Part shown: piece after piece, positions 13,595 to 16,570 of the stretch
Layout: the number at the start of each line of letters is the position of its first letter
Numbering within the stretch: the first letter of the stretch is position 1
Source of the DNA: Pseudomonadota bacterium
GTDB taxonomy: Bacteria > Pseudomonadota > Gammaproteobacteria > Burkholderiales > Burkholderiaceae
Direction: 5' to 3'
Assembly (NCBI GenBank): GCA_023441105.1
Contig: JAEZQX010000020.1
Span: 1 to 16,570, forward strand
Length of the DNA: 16,570 nucleotides
Notes under the pieces: generated by a model
The model's database searches: none
What the model saw: the letters and a program-made list of their open reading frames with translations, nothing else
Told to the model about the DNA's origin: nothing
Position numbers and translations under genes: made by a program

Positions 13595-14539
13595 CTAGCT
13601 CTCCTGTGATCGCCGCGGATTGTATAGTCCAGCCCCCGCCGGGGCACTGGCGCAGTCGGTGAAGCAGTCGCGCAGCCAACGCAGGCCTTCATCCTGGTCG
13701 CTGCGAGCCGACCAGGCCATCTGGGTCGGGAAAGCCGGCAGCGAGACCGGCGGCGCGAACAGGCGCAGGCCGGGCGTCGCGGGATACATCCGGAAGAGGT
13801 CGGCGGGGCCGGTATAGATCAGGTCGGTGCCGGCCAGCAGGGCCAGCGCCGAGCTGAAATGCGCGACGGTGACCGGGATGATGCGGCTCTTGCCGCGCCG
13901 CGCCAGCGCTTCGTCGATCAGCCCCAGGACGTCGCCCTGCACCAGGACGTTGACATGTCCCCGGGCAAGGTACTCCTCCTCGGTCGCCGGGGCGCCCGCC
14001 GGCGCATCGGCCGCCATCGCGCAGCGATACGGGTCTTCGCGCAGCGGACTGCTGCAGAGGTCGGCGGTGAGGTTGTTGAAGACGCCCAGCGCCAGATCGA
14101 GCTGGCCCGAGCGCAACATGACGGGCGCATCGACCCGTCCGGCATGCAGGATCCGCAGCCGCAACGACGGCGCTTCGGCGCGGACCCGGCGCACGACCTC
14201 GGGCAGCACGGTGGCCGCGGCAAAATCGGAGGCGCCGATGTGCAGGACTCGGTCGGCCAGGGCCGGATCGAAGCGGCCGCCGTGGGCGAACAACCGGCCG
14301 ACCCGTGACAGCACGGAACGCACCTCCGGAAGGGCCGCGAGCGCGCGCGGCGTCGCCTCCATCCGCCGGCCGTGGCGCACCAGGATCGGATCGCCGAAGG
14401 CCTCGCGCAGCCGCATCAGCGAATGGCTCATTGCGCTCTGGCTCAGATGCAGGCGGCGGGCGGCGCGCGATACGCTGGCTTCCGCCACGATGGCTTCGAA
14501 GACGATCAGCAGGTTGAGGTCGATCCGCCGCAGGTCCAT
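13595..14539 (-). CDS. LysR family transcriptional regulator
   Basis: The 314-residue protein has the LysR helix-turn-helix at about residues 5-64, with LNLLIVFEAIVAEASVSRAA and LSQSAMSHSLMRLREAFGDP. The C-terminal effector-binding domain spans about 92-300. The sequence is closest in style to NodD/LinR-type members (DLNLLIVFEAI, RRMEATPRA). Such regulators usually control the divergent gene, here the Bug receptor at 14660. The ATG at 14539 lacks a clear ribosome binding site. The terminal 20 or so codons contain the ribosome binding site of the downstream Mrr-like gene, which starts 2 bases after the TAG stop. Confidence 0.95.
   Translation of the reverse strand: MDLRRIDLNLLIVFEAIVAEASVSRAARRLHLSQSAMSHSLMRLREAFGDPILVRHGRRMEATPRALAALPEVRSVLSRVGRLFAHGGRFDPALADRVLHIGASDFAAATVLPEVVRRVRAEAPSLRLRILHAGRVDAPVMLRSGQLDLALGVFNNLTADLCSSPLREDPYRCAMAADAPAGAPATEEEYLARGHVNVLVQGDVLGLIDEALARRGKSRIIPVTVAHFSSALALLAGTDLIYTGPADLFRMYPATPGLRLFAPPVSLPAFPTQMAWSARSDQDEGLRWLRDCFTDCASAPAGAGLYNPRRSQES
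13601..13605 (-). promoter_or_regulatory. Ribosome binding site deciding the Mrr-like gene start
   Basis: The minus strand reads AGGAGAGCTAGCGTTG. AGGAG has 8 bases to the TTG at 13592, and the LysR TAG stop sits in between. The ATG four codons later would be 20 bases away. Confidence 0.6.
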
Positions 14540-14562
14540 GGCCGGTGCCGGTTGGCATTGAC

Positions 14563-14574
14563 GGCATGGATGCC
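14563..14574. promoter_or_regulatory. Inverted repeat in the LysR/Bug divergent region
   Basis: GGCAT-GG-ATGCC forms 5-bp arms with a two-base centre in the 120-base divergent gap. GGCAT occurs once more nine bases upstream (14554-14558). ATGG-N9-CCAT overlaps it. It lies close to the LysR start, where autoregulatory LysR sites usually fall. The repeat is short, so this is tentative. Confidence 0.3.
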
Positions 14575-14659
14575 CCAGCCATCGAAATATTGCATTTCCC
14601 CTGATCGGCGCGAGCGATTAGGTTGCGGGCTGAGTATATGCACCCCAAGGAGGAGACCG

Positions 14660-15655
14660 ATGAGACGGATGCCCGCGAGGCGGATCGGCAAGGCCCTGCT
14701 GGGCATGGCTTGCGCCTCGGCGCTGGCCGTCACGGCGGGCCGGGCCATGGCACAGGAGTTCCCGAACCGGCCGGTGAAGCTGGTGCTGCCGTTCGCCACC
14801 GGCGGCTCGACCGATGCCATCGCCCGGATGGTCGGCCAGAAGATGGCCGAGTCGCTTGGCCAACCCGTCGTGGTCGAGAACCGCCCGGGAGCCGCCGGCG
14901 CCATCGCCAGCCAGCAGGTGGCCGGCGCTGCGGGCGACGGCTATACCATCCTGATGGCGACCACCAGCACCCATGCCATCCTGCCGGTGGTCAACTCGAA
15001 GCTGGCCTACGATGCGGTCAAGGACTTCGCGCCGATCGGCCTCGTGGCCCGCGCGCCGAACCTGCTGATCGCCAGTCCCGCGCTCGGCGTGACCGGCGTT
15101 GCCGACCTGGTCGCCAAGGCGCGCGCCAACCCCGGCACCATGAGCTTCGCCTCGAGCGGCTCCGGCACCATCACCCACCTGGTGGGCGAGCTCTTCAAGT
15201 CCAGCGCCGGCATCGATGCGGTGCACGTGCCGTACAAGACCGGGGTGCAGGCCCTGCCGGACGTGATCTCCGGCCAGATCGCCTTCCAGTTCGATTCCAT
15301 CGTCTGGACCCTGCCGCAGGTGCGATCCGGCAAGATCAACGGCCTGGCGGTGACCGGCCGCGAGCGATCGGCAATGGCGCCGGAGTTGCCGACGGTCGCC
15401 GAATCGGGCCTGCCAGACTTCGAAGGCGTCACCTGGTTCGCCTTCGTCGCCCCCGCCGCCACGCCGACCGCCACGGTGGCCCGCCTCAACCGCGAGTTGA
15501 ACAAGGCACTACAGGCGGCGGACCTCAGGGAGAAGCTTGCCGCGCAGGGCGCCGAACCGGCACCCGGAACGCCGGAAGACCTCGCCCGGCTGATGCGCGA
15601 GGACACGATCAAATGGGGCAAGGTCATCAAGGACGCAGGAGTCAAGGTCGAGTGA
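14660..15655 (+). CDS. Bug family (tripartite tricarboxylate transporter) substrate-binding protein
   Basis: The 331-residue periplasmic receptor has a basic, hydrophobic signal peptide (cleavage near AMA-QEFP). The Bug pattern follows: FPNRPVKLVLPFATGGSTD, QPVVVENRPGAAG, DGYTILMAT, MSFASSGSG, VHVPYKTG and MAPELPTVAESG. It is clearly a paralogue of, but not a recent copy of, the receptor at 10793-11773. The ATG has a strong AAGGAGGAG (14647-14655) site 4 bases upstream. It diverges from the LysR gene, and its TGA overlaps the GTG start of the isocitrate-lyase/PEP-mutase gene, implying co-expression and a shared substrate or product. TctA/TctB partners are not present here. Confidence 0.95.
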   Translation: MRRMPARRIGKALLGMACASALAVTAGRAMAQEFPNRPVKLVLPFATGGSTDAIARMVGQKMAESLGQPVVVENRPGAAGAIASQQVAGAAGDGYTILMATTSTHAILPVVNSKLAYDAVKDFAPIGLVARAPNLLIASPALGVTGVADLVAKARANPGTMSFASSGSGTITHLVGELFKSSAGIDAVHVPYKTGVQALPDVISGQIAFQFDSIVWTLPQVRSGKINGLAVTGRERSAMAPELPTVAESGLPDFEGVTWFAFVAPAATPTATVARLNRELNKALQAADLREKLAAQGAEPAPGTPEDLARLMREDTIKWGKVIKDAGVKVE

Positions 15656-16497
15656 AGACGTTCAGGGAACTGGTCGCCAGCGAGCGACCGCTGGTGCTGC
15701 CCGGCGCGCACGACGCGCTGTCGGCCTTGCTGATCGAACAGGCCGGCTTCAAGGCCTTCTTCATCGGCGGCTTTCCGGTGGCGGGCGTGCGCTACGGGTT
15801 GCCCGACATCGGCCTGCTGGGCGGCCGCGAATTCGCCGATGCCTATCGCGACATCCTGGCGGTGACACGGCTGCCTGCGCTGGTGGATGCGGACAACGGT
15901 TATGGCGACCACAAGAACGTGGTGCACGTGGTGCATTCGCTGGAGCGCTTTGGCGCGCAGGCCCTGTTCTTCGAGGACCAGGCGAGTCCCAAGCGCTGCG
16001 GCCACATCGCCGGCAAGACGCTGGTTCCCACGGCCGAGATGGAGTCGAAGATCCGCGCCGCCGCCGGGGAACGCAGCAACCCGGACACCTTCATCATCGC
16101 CCGCACCGATGCGCGGGAAGTGGTGGGCATGGACGAGGCCTTGCGTCGCGGCGAACGCTACCTGCGCGCCGGCGCCGACGGCCTGTTCATCGAGGCACCG
16201 GTATCGGTCGAGGAGATGCAGCAGATCGGCCGGGCCTTCGACGTGCCGCTGCTCGCCAACATGCTCGAAGGCGGCCGCACGCCGATCCTCAAGCCCGCGC
16301 AGCTCGAGGCCCTGGGCTTTCGCATCGTCATCTACGGGATCTCGCTGCTGATGCGTGCCACCCGCAACATGCAGGAGACCCTGCAGGACATCCTCGCCGG
16401 GGAGATGAAGCTCACCGGCACCGGCGTATCATTCGACCAGTACAAGGACATCGTCGGGATGCGGGAGTGGTCGCGGATCGAGGATGCGTATCGGTGA
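15652..16497 (+). CDS. Isocitrate lyase/PEP mutase family C-C lyase
   Basis: The 281-residue TIM-barrel enzyme has DADNGYG (79-85, magnesium-binding Asp region), EDQASPKRCGH with the lyase signature KRCGH (114-118, catalytic Cys116), IARTDA, FIEAP and NMLEGGRTP. An intact KRCGH favours a carbon-carbon lyase such as methylisocitrate lyase, 2,3-dimethylmalate lyase or oxaloacetate decarboxylase-like activity, over a phosphonate mutase. The exact substrate cannot be read from sequence. The start is GTG at 15652, overlapping the Bug stop as GTGA, with AGGAG at 15637-15641. No ATG is available near the conserved N-terminus VKTFRELVASERPLVLPGAH. Length is normal for the family. It probably acts on a dicarboxylic acid brought in through the upstream Bug receptor. 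Confidence 0.92.
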   Translation: MKTFRELVASERPLVLPGAHDALSALLIEQAGFKAFFIGGFPVAGVRYGLPDIGLLGGREFADAYRDILAVTRLPALVDADNGYGDHKNVVHVVHSLERFGAQALFFEDQASPKRCGHIAGKTLVPTAEMESKIRAAAGERSNPDTFIIARTDAREVVGMDEALRRGERYLRAGADGLFIEAPVSVEEMQQIGRAFDVPLLANMLEGGRTPILKPAQLEALGFRIVIYGISLLMRATRNMQETLQDILAGEMKLTGTGVSFDQYKDIVGMREWSRIEDAYR

Positions 16498-16570
16498 TTC
16501 TCCTCGGCAGGGTTCTGTGGCAGCGCTCGGGGGCGAGAGGGCGGCCCCGCTCATACGATTGCGCCGGCGC

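Noticed and set aside
16530..16548. GGGGC / GCCCC hairpin after the lyase gene
   Set aside because: Only 5 bp and no T-run. The window ends shortly afterwards, so the context cannot be judged.

Overview
The window is a high-GC, densely coded stretch of a bacterial chromosome. Both strands carry genes, and no non-coding gap exceeds about 120 bases. The two Bug-type solute receptors, the FadR-type and LysR-type regulators beside small catabolic operons, and the general protein similarity suggest a betaproteobacterium of the Burkholderiales (Bordetella/Achromobacter/Comamonad-like). This is inferred from gene content; no rRNA or other marker gene is present. I see no insertion sequence, tRNA, CRISPR array or phage gene.

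Region 1 (1-3717, plus strand) is a tightly coupled three-gene unit. It holds an Anbu-type proteasome-like protease, a biliverdin-forming heme oxygenase and a bacteriophytochrome histidine kinase. The oxygenase supplies the chromophore for the kinase. The reading frames overlap at both junctions. The phytochrome has a glycine where a conserved chromophore-pocket histidine is expected.

Region 2 (3686-8243) holds cell-envelope and poorly characterised genes. A secreted M23 peptidase and a six-helix membrane protein are on the minus strand, and a DUF808 (YedI-like) membrane protein diverges from them. A TerB-DUF697 fusion and an 89-residue hypothetical protein follow on the minus strand.

Region 3 (8295-12898) is a catabolic island. 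A minus-strand operon runs Bug receptor, uronate-dehydrogenase-like oxidoreductase, LigI-like amidohydrolase (probable lactonase), FadR/FCD regulator, and ends in a 7-bp hairpin. A PdxA-like dehydrogenase diverges from it. The divergent intergenic region has a perfect 12-bp palindrome, ATTGTCGACAAT, covering the -10 box of a good minus-strand promoter. It is the obvious candidate operator for the FadR-type regulator. Together the genes suggest uptake of an organic acid, its oxidation to a lactone, ring opening and further oxidation. The substrate is not known.

Region 4 (13011-16497) has a LysR regulator with a membrane-anchored Mrr-like nuclease-fold gene immediately downstream. Diverging from them is a second Bug receptor, overlapping by its last bases an isocitrate-lyase/PEP-mutase-family enzyme with an intact KRCGH lyase motif. 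This looks like a second small LysR-controlled organic-acid module.

The points most worth a second look are the Anbu/heme oxygenase/phytochrome coupling, the His-to-Gly change in the phytochrome, the uncharacterised catabolic operon with its operator, and the Asp-to-Asn change in its amidohydrolase.
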